A DNA stretch of 48,819 nucleotides from Ruminococcus flavefaciens (GCA_004554385.1 SFMO01000034.1:1-48819); one strand, 5' to 3'. Positions 22,711-31,810 are shown, counted from the first letter of the stretch. The notes: generated from the letters alone by a model not told the origin. Program-made: numbers and translations.

Positions 22711-25143
22711 TTATAAGCTTTTTGCAATGCCGAGAAGATATTCCTGTATCTTCAGTGCGTCGTTTGCGGTGAGACCTGCCGAAGACTTGTCAACGTCAGC
22801 ATTTGCCTCGCCCTGCTCTGTAAGAGCGCGGTCACTTGAACCGCCGATACCGTATTTGTTGGGGTTGGAGAGAGCCTGCATTATAAGAACAGCGTCTGAC
22901 ATATCGACATTGCCGTCGCAGTTTGCGTCTCCTGCCTTTGTTACCTTGACAGATGGAGCAGTAGTGGTTGTGGTCGTTACAGCAGTTGTGGTTGTAGTAG
23001 TGGTAGTTGTGGTAGTTTCAGGAGCCTTTGAAGACTTTACATAATCCTCAATGAGACCTGAGAAGAGGTTGCCTATTTTTTCGTAGCCCTTTGAATTCGG
23101 GTGGATACCGTCACCGAGGTCTGCTGTACCGTTGAGGCAGCCATGAACATCAGCAAAAGTAACGTGCTTGCCGTTGTTCTTGTACTCCTCTGCAACCTTC
23201 TTGATAGCGCTGTTGTAGCTTGCTATCTGTGCAGACTTGTCTCCGCCGCCGAACATACCGCCGCTGAGTTCTGGGATAGTGCCGAGGAAGAGCATTCCGT
23301 CAGAAGGCATATCGCTGAGGATATAATCCATGAGGTCACGAAGATCCTTTTCGCAGTCGCTTGTGGAGCGGTTTGCATTCATATCGTTTGTACCGATGAT
23401 AAGCAGAACAATATCAGGCTGAGCCTGCTTTACAGCATTCTTTTCCTTGAGCTTTTCGTATAAGCTGCTGTCATTGCCCCAGCTTGCGCGCTGCTTTATC
23501 TGGAAGCCGCTGTAACCTGCATGATTGTCGTCATAGGTGAGACCATTTGTTGTGGTGCTGTTTGTACCTTCCGGACCTACCATGTCAATGTTGTAGCCCT
23601 TCTGTTTGAGGCTGTTGTACAGGAACTTTCTGTATCCGCCTGTGTCGCCCATACCGAAGGTGATGGAGTCACCAACCGGCATGATCTTGATAACGCCGCT
23701 GTTCTGTGAAGCGCCGCCGCCCTGCTGACCGCCGCCTTGCTGACCGCCGCCGATATTCCAGTTGCCGCCTTCTCCCCACTGTTCCCATGGGTTGACTGAC
23801 TGTTGCGGAGCAGTGGTAGTGGTAGTTGTTACGAAAGTTGGCTGTGTTGTTGTAGTGGTGAGTGGCGTACTATTTCCGCCGTTGTTTGTTGAGCCTTCAT
23901 TTGAAGCTGCCTTGAAGGCATATCTCATAAATGTATAGAGGTGTGGCTTAACGGATTCTGCACCGTGTCCGCCGCCTGGGATTGACTGATAAACGTGCTC
24001 AACGCCGTTTTTAGTGAGTATATCGCTGTACTGCTTCGGGAAGGTACCGACAACAGAGTCGTTTGTACCGCCTGTTATCATAAATACAGCAGGTTCCGGA
24101 CCTACGTTTCTGAACTTCATTTCGCTTTCCTGCATACAGCCTGGATGTGTCATGAACATATCGCTGCCGGGTGTGATACCGGGAGCAGGGCAGGCGCCGC
24201 CTACATAGCCAAAGAGGTCAGGACGCATGATACCGCAGTAGATAGCCTCACGTCCGCCCATTGAAAAGCCTGTGATAGCTGTATTTTCTCTGCCTGTTTT
24301 TACAGAGTAGTTCTCCTGAATGAAGGGGAGAAGGCTCTCTGAAACGTCATAGAGGAAGTTGTCGTATTCAGCGCAGGTCTGCTGATTGATGCCGCTTGGG
24401 CTGTTCATGGTCTTGCTGGTGAACATATTAGGTGTTACCGCAATGAATTCCTCAGCCTGACCGCTGGACATGAGGCCTGTCATGAGCTCCTGAACGCCCA
24501 TGCCGCTGACCATATCGTTTTCGCTTCCCATAATACCGTGAAGAATGAACATTACGGGATATTTCTTGCTTGGATCGTAATTCGGAGGGAGAATTACGTT
24601 ACAGGTCTTCTGCTTGCCTGTGAATTTGCAGTTATAGGTCTTCTTTTCCACCTTGCACTGGCTTGATTTTTCAACACCGCTCGGTACGGTAGTTGGCATA
24701 TCGCCTTTTATCTTGGCATTCAGACCTGACTGTGCATTTCCGCCGCTGCCTGCATCTGAGCCTATATCAGCGCCGCCACCGTTGAATCCGCCTGCAAAGC
24801 CGCTCCAATCCATGCCGCCCTGCTGACCGCCGCCGTTGTTTCCGCCGCCAAACTGGCCGCCGCCGCCCTGACCGCCGAACTGACCCCAGTCCATGCCGCC
24901 CTGCTGGCCGCCGCCGTTGTTTCCGCCGCCGAAGTCGAAGCCTCCGCCCTGGCCGCCGAACTGGCTCCAGTCAAAACCTCCATTGTCGCCGCCCCATGTC
25001 ATACCGCCGTTTCCGTTTCCGAAACCGCCAACGACTCCCACAGTCAGCTGGTCAGCAGCGTATATAACATTCGGGACGCTTGATGCGATCATCAGTGCTG
25101 ATACAGTGCCGCTGATGACCTTTTTGATACTGGACTTTTTCAC
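22711..25143 (-). CDS. Secreted dockerin-bearing double esterase (CE1-like plus SGNH)
   Basis: 810 residues. Signal peptide (about 1-30, ending near IYAAD), a Gly-rich repeat region (about 35-130), a CE1-type esterase domain (about 150-420) with HGIMGSENDM, nucleophile Ser294 in GFSMGG and the late His in GGGHGAES, a Thr linker, a second Gly/Gln-rich linker, an SGNH hydrolase (about 487-700, CE3-like) with Ser493 in GDSITFG, IIGTNDMN and DGIHPNSKG, another Thr linker and a C-terminal dockerin (about 738-806; AGDANCDGNVDMSDAVLIM). Expected to remove acetyl or feruloyl groups from xylan on the cellulosome. Start is the second GTG (25143), 8 bases after AAAGGAG; an earlier GTG overlaps that site. 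Confidence 0.9.
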   Translation of the reverse strand: MKKSSIKKVISGTVSALMIASSVPNVIYAADQLTVGVVGGFGNGNGGMTWGGDNGGFDWSQFGGQGGGFDFGGGNNGGGQQGGMDWGQFGGQGGGGQFGGGNNGGGQQGGMDWSGFAGGFNGGGADIGSDAGSGGNAQSGLNAKIKGDMPTTVPSGVEKSSQCKVEKKTYNCKFTGKQKTCNVILPPNYDPSKKYPVMFILHGIMGSENDMVSGMGVQELMTGLMSSGQAEEFIAVTPNMFTSKTMNSPSGINQQTCAEYDNFLYDVSESLLPFIQENYSVKTGRENTAITGFSMGGREAIYCGIMRPDLFGYVGGACPAPGITPGSDMFMTHPGCMQESEMKFRNVGPEPAVFMITGGTNDSVVGTFPKQYSDILTKNGVEHVYQSIPGGGHGAESVKPHLYTFMRYAFKAASNEGSTNNGGNSTPLTTTTTQPTFVTTTTTTAPQQSVNPWEQWGEGGNWNIGGGQQGGGQQGGGASQNSGVIKIMPVGDSITFGMGDTGGYRKFLYNSLKQKGYNIDMVGPEGTNSTTTNGLTYDDNHAGYSGFQIKQRASWGNDSSLYEKLKEKNAVKQAQPDIVLLIIGTNDMNANRSTSDCEKDLRDLMDYILSDMPSDGMLFLGTIPELSGGMFGGGDKSAQIASYNSAIKKVAEEYKNNGKHVTFADVHGCLNGTADLGDGIHPNSKGYEKIGNLFSGLIEDYVKSSKAPETTTTTTTTTTTAVTTTTTTAPSVKVTKAGDANCDGNVDMSDAVLIMQALSNPNKYGIGGSSDRALTEQGEANADVDKSSAGLTANDALKIQEYLLGIAKSL
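24802..24975 (-). repeat. 81-bp in-frame tandem repeat encoding Gly-rich linker
   Basis: A 27-residue unit (MDWGQFGGQGGGGQFGGGNN-GGGQQGG) occurs just over twice; the CATGCCGCC landmark lies at 24811 and again at 24892, 81 bp apart. The copies are nearly identical at DNA level, so repeat number may vary between strains. Confidence 0.8.
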
Positions 25144-25233
25144 TAAAATCACTCCTTTAAGATTTTCTGCAAGCCTATTGCAGAATAATTAGAACGAAAT
25201 TTAGCAGTCCCCCAAATATATATTTCTAATTTA

Positions 25234-25261
25234 ATTATAACAATGCAGGCGCTTTGCACAA
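25234..25261 (-). promoter_or_regulatory. Possible promoter of the double esterase
   Basis: On the minus strand TTGTGC (25261-25256), 16-bp spacer, TATAAT (25239-25234). Confidence 0.5.
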
Positions 25262-25460
25262 GTATTTTATTGCGATTCTGATGTATTGCTGACCAATTAT
25301 TGCTGTTTTGGCTTCCGCATTATTCAGTGCATAAGGCCTGTTTTTACCGGAATATTGCCAAAGATCAACTATCAGGCGTTTTTGCTGCTTAGCTGTCTGA
25401 TCGAGGGCTGAGATCTCTTTAAGACTGGTCAGCAACAGATCAAATTCCGCAAAAAATGCC
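25262..25460. other. Divergent intergenic region, no firm gene
   Basis: Between the divergent esterase and GH11-like genes. A minus-strand open stretch (25235-25435) exists without an ATG or a ribosome site, and I do not call it a gene. No RNA family recognised. Confidence 0.4.
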
Positions 25461-25489
25461 TTGACTTATTTGTAGATAAATGATAGCAT
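25461..25489 (+). promoter_or_regulatory. Promoter of the GH11-like gene
   Basis: TTGACT (25461-25466), 17-bp spacer, TAGCAT (25484-25489). Confidence 0.6.
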
Positions 25490-25564
25490 TTTAAAAAAGA
25501 AGATAATATCCTTGTGCAAATTGTTATTATAGACATTTGATTGATTACGTGAGGAGGAAACATT

Positions 25565-27721
25565 ATGTCAAAATGGCTCAGAAAAACACTGTCCGTCCTG
25601 ACTGCTGGACTCTGCATGGCAGGCGCAGTCAATATTCCGTCGGTAATTCCTGTATCACAGGTCTCTGCGGCTGATTACAGCTATAAAGGTGAAAAAGACG
25701 GGTATTATTATGAAATATGGAACATGAATTCTCAGGGAGAAGTCAATTACGAAAATACAGAGAATAACGGCTTTACCTTCAGCTGGGACAATAATGAGGA
25801 CAGCTTTGCTCTTAAAGGTGATTGCTTTGGTAATAATCAGATCTATGCCTCGCAGATAAAAGAGTACAATGTTACCTATGATGCAGACGTAAATTATAAC
25901 GGCGGAAGCGGATACACCGGTGTTTACGGCTGGATGACCCATGATTCAAATCAGATGGATTATTACATTATAGACAGCTGGGGAAGCTGGAGACCTCATG
26001 GTGATGAGCATTTGGGTTCATTTGAATCAAATGGCATTACTTATGATCTGTACAAACAAGTAAGAATGGGCTTGGGATGCTTCGACATGACAGTTAATCT
26101 GTGGAATGCTACCTATTACAGCGTTGCAAGGGAGAATCTTGCGGAAAATATAGATGAGACCTGCAACATAAAGAATACTATAAATGTTGCCGATCATTTC
26201 AAAGCTTTCGAGGAGGCAGGTCTTAAACTCGGATACGTTTATGACGCAGGCTTTATAGTTGAGGGATACAGATCTTCGGGAAACGCAAAGGTAAATTCTC
26301 TGGAAATAAAAAAAGAGTTTACCGAAGATACTAACTTCGGACCTTCGTTCACTAATCCTAAGCACGATCCCGTTGAGCCTGATGTATACGGAAGAACTGT
26401 TTACGTTGATTTTGAAAACGATGAAAAACGGGCAGGTGCAGGAGATGAAAGCTGTACAGCTTCTTATGAGACTGACCATTCCGTCAGCGGCGAGCGCTCT
26501 ATGTTCATCTCTGCCGAGGGAGACAATGCCCGCTCCTTTAAATACGAAATAGATCCCTATGACTTCAATGAAAAGGATATGTTCGGAGGTCTGGAGATCT
26601 ACAACAGCTCTGACGATGAGGCAAAGTTCGTTTTTGAGATATCCCGTGTTGACGGAACAGGCAAAGAATATAAATACAGCCGTTACACCAAGGATATTAC
26701 TCCCGGACACTGGTCGGCTATGGATCAGCTTTCTTTTCTGATCAACAATGAACCCTTTACAAGATTCTATATTACGGTCACACCTGTTGAGCCGGTGGAT
26801 TTTTACGTTGATAACCTTTATATCTGCGGTCAGCAGGAATTCAGCAGGTATGTCAATTCCTACAACAGTACTGTTCGCGGTGATATGAACCGTGACGATG
26901 CTGTTGATATGTTTGATGTTATTGCTCTGAGAAGAGAGCTCCTTGATGTGAAGGAGCTGGTCATTGATCCTATCCATGATGTAAACGGCGATTACAAGCT
27001 CAATATCGGCGATCTTGTACTACTTACAAGGTTTGTTCTCGGTCAGGAGGATACTATCCCCGAGCCTGAGGTCAAAGGCAAATATTATTTCGGCAACTTC
27101 AATGAAGACATAGACGGCGTTAGTTATTCGGTTGTACCGTCGTATGAGGATACAGGAAATGTAAAGACTATTGTCCGCGAAGACGGAACCTGCATGTCAC
27201 AGTGGGACGTAAAGAATTACTTCCAGCTCTCAAAAACTCAGATCGTCGATGGTGCTGAGGATCTCAGAGTCAGATACTCAGGAAAGGTGAAGGTTTCTGA
27301 TAATGATTCTTATAACAATGTGAGTATGTCTACTACCTATGTATTTGATAATGACGGCAATACTTTTACTGTATTTGTCAGTGACGGAGCCGACGAAGAA
27401 GATAAACTGAGATGGAATTCTGACCGTAACGATATGAAGCTTGTCGAGATCGGCGGTATCGAGTTCTACACCGATAAAAATGAAGATCTTGATGCAGATG
27501 TATTTACAGATAATTCCCTTTGGCTATTTACCAAGGACTCATTGATCGATTCCGATAAGCTGTGCAGCTTTGAGAGAGAGATAGATTTTGCAGAAATACT
27601 CAAGTATGCAGGCAAGGAGAACTTCAGACCACATGAAGTTTCCTTTTCTGCCGAGGCAAAAAACAGCAGCGGATATATTGACTTTAGTGAAATAACACTT
27701 TCAGGCAGCAGTGAAGAATAA
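25565..27721 (+). CDS. Secreted GH11-like protein with CBM-like domain, internal dockerin and C-terminal unknown domain
   Basis: 718 residues. Signal peptide (1 to about 36, ending VSAAD), then a GH11-like jelly roll (about 38-250): YYIIDSWGSWRPHG, INVADHFKAFEE and FIVEGYRSSGNAKV follow the xylanase order. Acid/base Glu233 is present, but the nucleophile position (normally V-E-Y-Y) is Asp132 in QMDYYI. Residues about 278-425 look like a beta-sandwich binding module (CBM22/CBM4 type: VYVDFENDEKRAG). A dockerin occupies about 438-500 (RGDMNRDDAVDMFDVIALRR and NGDYKLNIGDLVLLTRFVLG). About 505-718 is an unidentified domain. A dockerin in the middle of the chain is unusual. ATG 25565 follows GAGGAGGAAAC. 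Stands opposite the esterase gene, suggesting a small xylan locus. Confidence 0.8.
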   Translation: MSKWLRKTLSVLTAGLCMAGAVNIPSVIPVSQVSAADYSYKGEKDGYYYEIWNMNSQGEVNYENTENNGFTFSWDNNEDSFALKGDCFGNNQIYASQIKEYNVTYDADVNYNGGSGYTGVYGWMTHDSNQMDYYIIDSWGSWRPHGDEHLGSFESNGITYDLYKQVRMGLGCFDMTVNLWNATYYSVARENLAENIDETCNIKNTINVADHFKAFEEAGLKLGYVYDAGFIVEGYRSSGNAKVNSLEIKKEFTEDTNFGPSFTNPKHDPVEPDVYGRTVYVDFENDEKRAGAGDESCTASYETDHSVSGERSMFISAEGDNARSFKYEIDPYDFNEKDMFGGLEIYNSSDDEAKFVFEISRVDGTGKEYKYSRYTKDITPGHWSAMDQLSFLINNEPFTRFYITVTPVEPVDFYVDNLYICGQQEFSRYVNSYNSTVRGDMNRDDAVDMFDVIALRRELLDVKELVIDPIHDVNGDYKLNIGDLVLLTRFVLGQEDTIPEPEVKGKYYFGNFNEDIDGVSYSVVPSYEDTGNVKTIVREDGTCMSQWDVKNYFQLSKTQIVDGAEDLRVRYSGKVKVSDNDSYNNVSMSTTYVFDNDGNTFTVFVSDGADEEDKLRWNSDRNDMKLVEIGGIEFYTDKNEDLDADVFTDNSLWLFTKDSLIDSDKLCSFEREIDFAEILKYAGKENFRPHEVSFSAEAKNSSGYIDFSEITLSGSSEE

Positions 27722-27731
27722 TAAAAAAATT

Positions 27732-27762
27732 ACCGCCCGTGTAAGTTTTTTACACGGGCGGT
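27732..27762. terminator. Bidirectional terminator
   Basis: ACCGCCCGTGTA (27732-27743) and TACACGGGCGGT (27751-27762) are perfect 12-bp inverted repeats between convergent genes, with a T-run on the minus strand (AAAAAAATT on plus). Confidence 0.88.
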
Positions 27763-27767
27763 TTGTC

Positions 27768-29561
27768 TTATTCGGTTTCTCCGCGTTCAATGCGCTCCGC
27801 TAAGTCGTTGAGGTACACCCAGCGATCCATTTTTTCATTCAGCTGAGCCTCAAGCTCAGTTTTTTTGTCCGAGAGCTCCTGAAGCTTTACATAGTCCGAT
27901 GAGTTTGCGGCGATCTCTTTTTCCGCAGCGGCTATCTGTTCCTCAAGAGAAGCAATATCTTCATCAATGGTATCGAATTCCCGCTGTTCCTTGAAGGAGA
28001 ATCTGAGCTTCTTTTTGCCTGTGAAGACACGCTCTTTCCTGACGTTTTCCTTTTTGGGCTTCGGGGATTCATCAGCATACATTTCCTTGACTTTTTCGGC
28101 GTAATCGGAGTAATTTCCGTTGAATCTTGTACAGCAGCCGTTTCTGAATTCAAATATCTCACTGGCGGTTTTGTCGAGAAAGTATCTGTCGTGGGATACG
28201 GCGATAACAGCACCGCTGAAGCTTTCAAGATAGTCCTCAAGGATAGTGAGGGTGGTTATATCAAGGTCATTGGTGGGCTCGTCCAGAAGGAGAATATTCG
28301 GAGCTGTCATGAGTATCTTCAGCAGATACAGTCTTTTTCTCTCGCCGCCTGATAGCTTCTCGATACGGTTCCACTGAAGCTCTGAGTTGAACAGGAATCT
28401 CTCCAGCATCTGTGACGCGGTAACGGTTCCGTCGGGGGTGCGGACTATATCTGCAGTCTCCCTTATGTATTCGATGACGCGCAAGGAGGGATCCATGGAT
28501 TCGCATTCCTGTGAAAAATAGCCGATATTGACGGTATCGCCGACAATGATATTTCCGGAATCGGGAGCTATATCTCCGTGGAGCATTTTCAGGAATGTGC
28601 TCTTGCCCTCGCCGTTTCTGCCCACAATGCCTATTCTTGCATCACGGGAGACTATGTATGAGAAATCCGTTATAAGGGGCTTGCCGTCAACGGATTTGCT
28701 GATATTCTCTATTTCTATGGTCTTTCTGCCGAGCCTTGATGATACTGACTGAAGCTGGACCTTTTCCGCGGTGACGGGAAGCTCGCGGTTTTTCAGCGCC
28801 TCAAAGCGCTCTATCCTGTCCTTTGACTTAGTGCCTCTTGCCCTTGCACCGCGGCTTATCCATTCGAGCTCACGGCGGTAGAGGGTGCGGTTCTTTCGTT
28901 CGGCAGCCTCTGCGTCAGCCTCCCGCTGAGCCTTCTGCATAAGGTAATCGCTGTAGCTTCCGTCGCAGACATAGAGCTTTCCGCGGTCTATCTCAACTAT
29001 CTTCCGGCATATCTTGTTAAGAAAGTATCTGTCATGTGTGACCATGACTATAGCCCCGCGGTACTTCATGAGAAGATCCTCAAGGAGCTGGGCTGTCTCA
29101 TTGTCGATATGGTTGGTGGGCTCGTCGAGGAGCAGCACGTCACTGGGCTGTATCAGTGCGGCAGCAATACCTGCGCGGCGCTTTTCGCCTCCCGAAAGAG
29201 TGCTTATATCACGCTGCTGATCGGATATGCCGAGCTTTTCAAGTATTGACCTTGCTTCGTACTCCTTTGCCTGGCGGAGATCCTTTGGCAGATGGAGCAG
29301 TACCTGTTCGAGAACGCTTCCGCTGTCGCCGAATTCGGGTATCTGAGGCAGATAGGATATTCTTATGCCGTTGGTTCTGATTATATCGCCGCTGTCGGAT
29401 TCCTCAGCGCCTGCAAGAATTTTCAGCAGGGTGGACTTCCCCGTGCCGTTGATACCGATGATACCGACCTTGTCCCCTTCGTTGAGGAAGAAGGAAACAT
29501 CGTCAAGCACCTTGCGTTCCATATATGTTTTAGAAATATTCTGAGCAGTTAATAGTATCAC
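27768..29561 (-). CDS. ABC-F family ATPase
   Basis: 597 residues, no membrane segment. Two ABC domains: Walker A GINGTGKST, signature LSGGEKRRAGIAAAL and Walker B LLLDEPTNHID in the first; GRNGEGKST, LSGGERKRLYLLKIL and LLLDEPTNDLD in the second. The inter-domain linker (about 230-285) is the helical P-site tRNA interaction motif region, and the C-terminus (about 530-590) is a charged coiled coil as in Uup. ABC-F proteins act on the ribosome; some protect against antibiotics, others are housekeeping factors. The Uup-like tail points to the latter. GTG 29561 follows AAGGAGAA. Monocistronic. Confidence 0.93.
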   Translation of the reverse strand: MILLTAQNISKTYMERKVLDDVSFFLNEGDKVGIIGINGTGKSTLLKILAGAEESDSGDIIRTNGIRISYLPQIPEFGDSGSVLEQVLLHLPKDLRQAKEYEARSILEKLGISDQQRDISTLSGGEKRRAGIAAALIQPSDVLLLDEPTNHIDNETAQLLEDLLMKYRGAIVMVTHDRYFLNKICRKIVEIDRGKLYVCDGSYSDYLMQKAQREADAEAAERKNRTLYRRELEWISRGARARGTKSKDRIERFEALKNRELPVTAEKVQLQSVSSRLGRKTIEIENISKSVDGKPLITDFSYIVSRDARIGIVGRNGEGKSTFLKMLHGDIAPDSGNIIVGDTVNIGYFSQECESMDPSLRVIEYIRETADIVRTPDGTVTASQMLERFLFNSELQWNRIEKLSGGERKRLYLLKILMTAPNILLLDEPTNDLDITTLTILEDYLESFSGAVIAVSHDRYFLDKTASEIFEFRNGCCTRFNGNYSDYAEKVKEMYADESPKPKKENVRKERVFTGKKKLRFSFKEQREFDTIDEDIASLEEQIAAAEKEIAANSSDYVKLQELSDKKTELEAQLNEKMDRWVYLNDLAERIERGETE

Positions 29562-29658
29562 AGAGACTTCTCCTTGCCTAAAGCTTTTTTAACAAGTATA
29601 ATATTATCATATTCTTCCTGACCTGTCAACTCGGAGCAAAGCAGTGAAAACTTCTTTA

Positions 29659-30255
29659 TCAATTGTTTTTCAGTTGAATCAGCTCTTTTTCGGTCAGCGG
29701 ACGGTATTCGCCCTGACTGAGAGCGGGATCAAGTGCGAGAGCTCCTATCATATCACGGCGCAGGTAAAAAATACGGCAGCCTGCGGCTTCAAGCATGCGT
29801 TTGACCTGATGCTTTTTGCCCTCGCATATGGTGACAGATGCCGAGAAAGCAGGGCCGTTTGGATTTTTCATATATCGGCTTCGTCGATCGTCAGGCATGA
29901 ACTCTTCAAGGTCGCCGATACGGAATTCACGGATCAGCTTGATTTCTGCTTCTCTGGCAGTAAATCCTCCCAAGGGGATACCATTTTCGATAAGCTTTTT
30001 CTTTTCCTCAGTCAAAGTGCCCACGGCATAGAAAAAATAGGTCTTGCTGATGTGCCTGTCAGGCTGCATTATCCTGAAATCAAGGTCGCCGTCATCGGTG
30101 AGTATCAGCAGACCGCAGGTGTCCTTGTCGAGTCTTCCCACGGGGTGTAGCCTCTGAGCCAGTTCTTTTGGAAAATAGTCCATGACTGTCCTGTGTATCT
30201 CGTCAGTACGAGCCGTCACACAGCCCTGTGGCTTGTTGAACATATAGTAGAGCAT
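29659..30255 (-). CDS. RsuA/RluB-family pseudouridine synthase (no S4 domain)
   Basis: 198 residues. YYMFNKPQGCVTAR is the family's entry strand, HPVGRLDKDTCGLLILTDDG contains the catalytic Asp in GRLD, and EGKKHQVKRMLEAAGC is the third motif; LRRDMIGALALDP completes the set. Typical RsuA/RluB proteins begin with an S4 RNA-binding domain of about 60 residues, which is missing, as in the RluE-type subgroup. It isomerises a uridine in ribosomal RNA; the site is unknown. ATG 30255 is preferred over 30279 because CAGGTGAT lies just upstream. Confidence 0.9.
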   Translation of the reverse strand: MLYYMFNKPQGCVTARTDEIHRTVMDYFPKELAQRLHPVGRLDKDTCGLLILTDDGDLDFRIMQPDRHISKTYFFYAVGTLTEEKKKLIENGIPLGGFTAREAEIKLIREFRIGDLEEFMPDDRRSRYMKNPNGPAFSASVTICEGKKHQVKRMLEAAGCRIFYLRRDMIGALALDPALSQGEYRPLTEKELIQLKNN

Positions 30256-30375
30256 ATCATCACCTGCCTGTATAATCATTAATCAATATTTTAGCACATA
30301 AAGCAGGGTTAGTCAAACCGCATCATCTTTTCTGCGTAAAAGTCATATCGGACGAGAGTATTTTTGCCGCGAACC

Positions 30376-30404
30376 TTGCTGTTTTTGCAATTATGTGATA
30401 TAAT
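30376..30404 (+). promoter_or_regulatory. Promoter of the SGNH lipoprotein gene
   Basis: TTGCTG (30376-30381), 17-bp spacer, TATAAT (30399-30404) preceded by TGA (extended -10). A leader of about 90 bases follows. Confidence 0.7.
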
Positions 30405-30502
30405 TGAAGTGATCTCAATGGCAGCCGTGAGGAGATTATTGTTCCGAACAAAGTTCAGGGCGCTGAGATACTTTATAAAAAGCGTGACCGAAAGGAGTTC
30501 TT

Positions 30503-31489
30503 ATGTTCAGAAAAATTATTTCGGCGGCAGCTGCCGCTGTTTTATCTGTCAGTCTTGTTTCGTGTTCGATGACAGAGACTCCAATAAATAAAGTTGAACA
30601 CAGTACGGAAGTTCCGCCGAAAATGATGTTTCTCGGTGATTCCATAGCGGCAGGCTACGGACTTGATGGGTATACAGCTGATGATAATTATCACTGCCGT
30701 TCATATTCAAATATCCTGAAGGAAGAATATGCGGAGGAGCTCAGCGGAAAATGCAGTCATACCATGGTGAACAAAGCCGTATCGGGAGCAACCTCCGGGG
30801 ACCTCATATCCCAGATACAGAGCGGACAGCTTGACAGCGACCTTGCGGACTGCGATGCAGTAGTTGTGTCTATAGGCGGAAATGACCTTCTTGGTATTCT
30901 GCTGGAAGCACTGAAGAATATGGGCATCAGTGAGAACGGTTCTTTCGATTCGCAGAACTTTGATTTTTTCGGCGCAGCATCATTGCTTATCAATATGAAC
31001 AGTGACATTGAGAAGGCACTGAAGCAGTTTGATGTCAATATAAAGACCATTTCCGGGGAGCTCTCCAAAAGGACTGAGGGAAAGATATTCATTCAGACGC
31101 TCTATGATCCCCTTGAGTATTACAGCAGTTTTGAGCGTGTTACGGATTTCTCCGGAGATAAGATAGGAAGGCTCAACGAGATGATCAGGGAGAATTCCGC
31201 CGACAGCTATCAGGTGATCGATGTTGCGGCAGACTTCAAGGGAAAAGCCGGGACTCTCACAAATATAGCAAGCTTTGATATACACCCCAATGCGGAGGGG
31301 CATGAGCGTATAGCAAAGGATGTGGACGCTGCTTTCCGCGCAGCAGGCTTCACTTATACCACAGAGGAATACGGAGAAAAACAGCTCTCGGCTGAGGGAA
31401 GAATGACGATAGGCGTCATAATAGCAGGTATTGCATTTCTGACAGTTCTTGGAGCAGCACTGCTTATAAGAAAAAAGAATGATAAATGA
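30503..31489 (+). CDS. SGNH/GDSL-family lipoprotein with C-terminal membrane anchor
   Basis: 328 residues. Lipoprotein signal with lipobox LVSC (Cys21). The hydrolase domain (about 40-285) has MMFLGDSIAAGYG (block I Ser), SGATSGD (block II Gly), VVSIGGNDLLG (block III Asn) and FDIHPNAEGH (block V Asp/His). A hydrophobic segment near residues 300-322 followed by RKKNDK would span the membrane, so both ends could be membrane-tethered. The substrate is an ester on the outer face, not predictable. AAAGGAG precedes ATG 30503. The acylphosphatase gene follows within 17 bp. Confidence 0.88.
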   Translation: MFRKIISAAAAAVLSVSLVSCSMTETPINKVEHSTEVPPKMMFLGDSIAAGYGLDGYTADDNYHCRSYSNILKEEYAEELSGKCSHTMVNKAVSGATSGDLISQIQSGQLDSDLADCDAVVVSIGGNDLLGILLEALKNMGISENGSFDSQNFDFFGAASLLINMNSDIEKALKQFDVNIKTISGELSKRTEGKIFIQTLYDPLEYYSSFERVTDFSGDKIGRLNEMIRENSADSYQVIDVAADFKGKAGTLTNIASFDIHPNAEGHERIAKDVDAAFRAAGFTYTTEEYGEKQLSAEGRMTIGVIIAGIAFLTVLGAALLIRKKNDK

Positions 31490-31505
31490 TACAGGAGAAA
31501 ACAGT

Positions 31506-31775
31506 ATGGATAAGGTACGAAGACATATTATCTTTTACGGCTATGTACAGGGAGTCGGCTTTCGCTGGAAGGCTAAGCACACCGCAGGAAGACTTGGCAT
31601 AAGCGGATGGGTGAGGAATCTGTCCGACGGCTCGGTGGAAATGGAAGCTGAGGGAACAGAGCGAGACATCTCAGACCTGGTGGAGGCTCTCGAAAATCAT
31701 TCGTGGGGCAGTGTTGAGCGCGTAGAATCTGAAAGAGTGACCGTTCACGGAGACTACAGCTTTGAGGTGAGATAA
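31506..31775 (+). CDS. acyP: Acylphosphatase
   Basis: 89 residues, the usual size for acylphosphatase, which hydrolyses carboxyl-phosphate bonds such as acetyl phosphate or carbamoyl phosphate. YGYVQGVGFRWKAKHTA contains the phosphate-binding loop and catalytic Arg, and GWVRNLSDGSVEMEAEG contains the catalytic Asn. ATG 31506 is chosen because CAGGAG lies at correct distance; a start at 31479 would add nine residues and overlap the upstream gene. Confidence 0.95.
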   Translation: MDKVRRHIIFYGYVQGVGFRWKAKHTAGRLGISGWVRNLSDGSVEMEAEGTERDISDLVEALENHSWGSVERVESERVTVHGDYSFEVR

Positions 31776-31780
31776 ACAAA

Positions 31781-31810
31781 GGCGCGATATTATCTATCGC
31801 GCCATTTTTT
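31781..31810 (+). terminator. Terminator after acylphosphatase
   Basis: GGCGCGATA (31781-31789) pairs with TATCGCGCC (31795-31803), followed by ATTTTTT. Confidence 0.88.

Noticed and set aside
22957..23012. ACC/ACA-type short repeats as a possible CRISPR or microsatellite
   Set aside because: They encode the Thr-rich linker of the esterase, as do similar repeats in the GH9 gene; no spacers or unit structure typical of CRISPR.
25235..25435. Minus-strand open stretch between the esterase and GH11-like genes
   Set aside because: No ATG or ribosome site, only TTG/CTG starts, and it overlaps the probable esterase promoter.
27768..29561. ABC-F protein as an antibiotic-resistance gene with leader attenuator
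   Set aside because: No small leader ORF or upstream terminator was found before 29561, and the Uup-like C-terminal coiled coil favours a housekeeping ABC-F.
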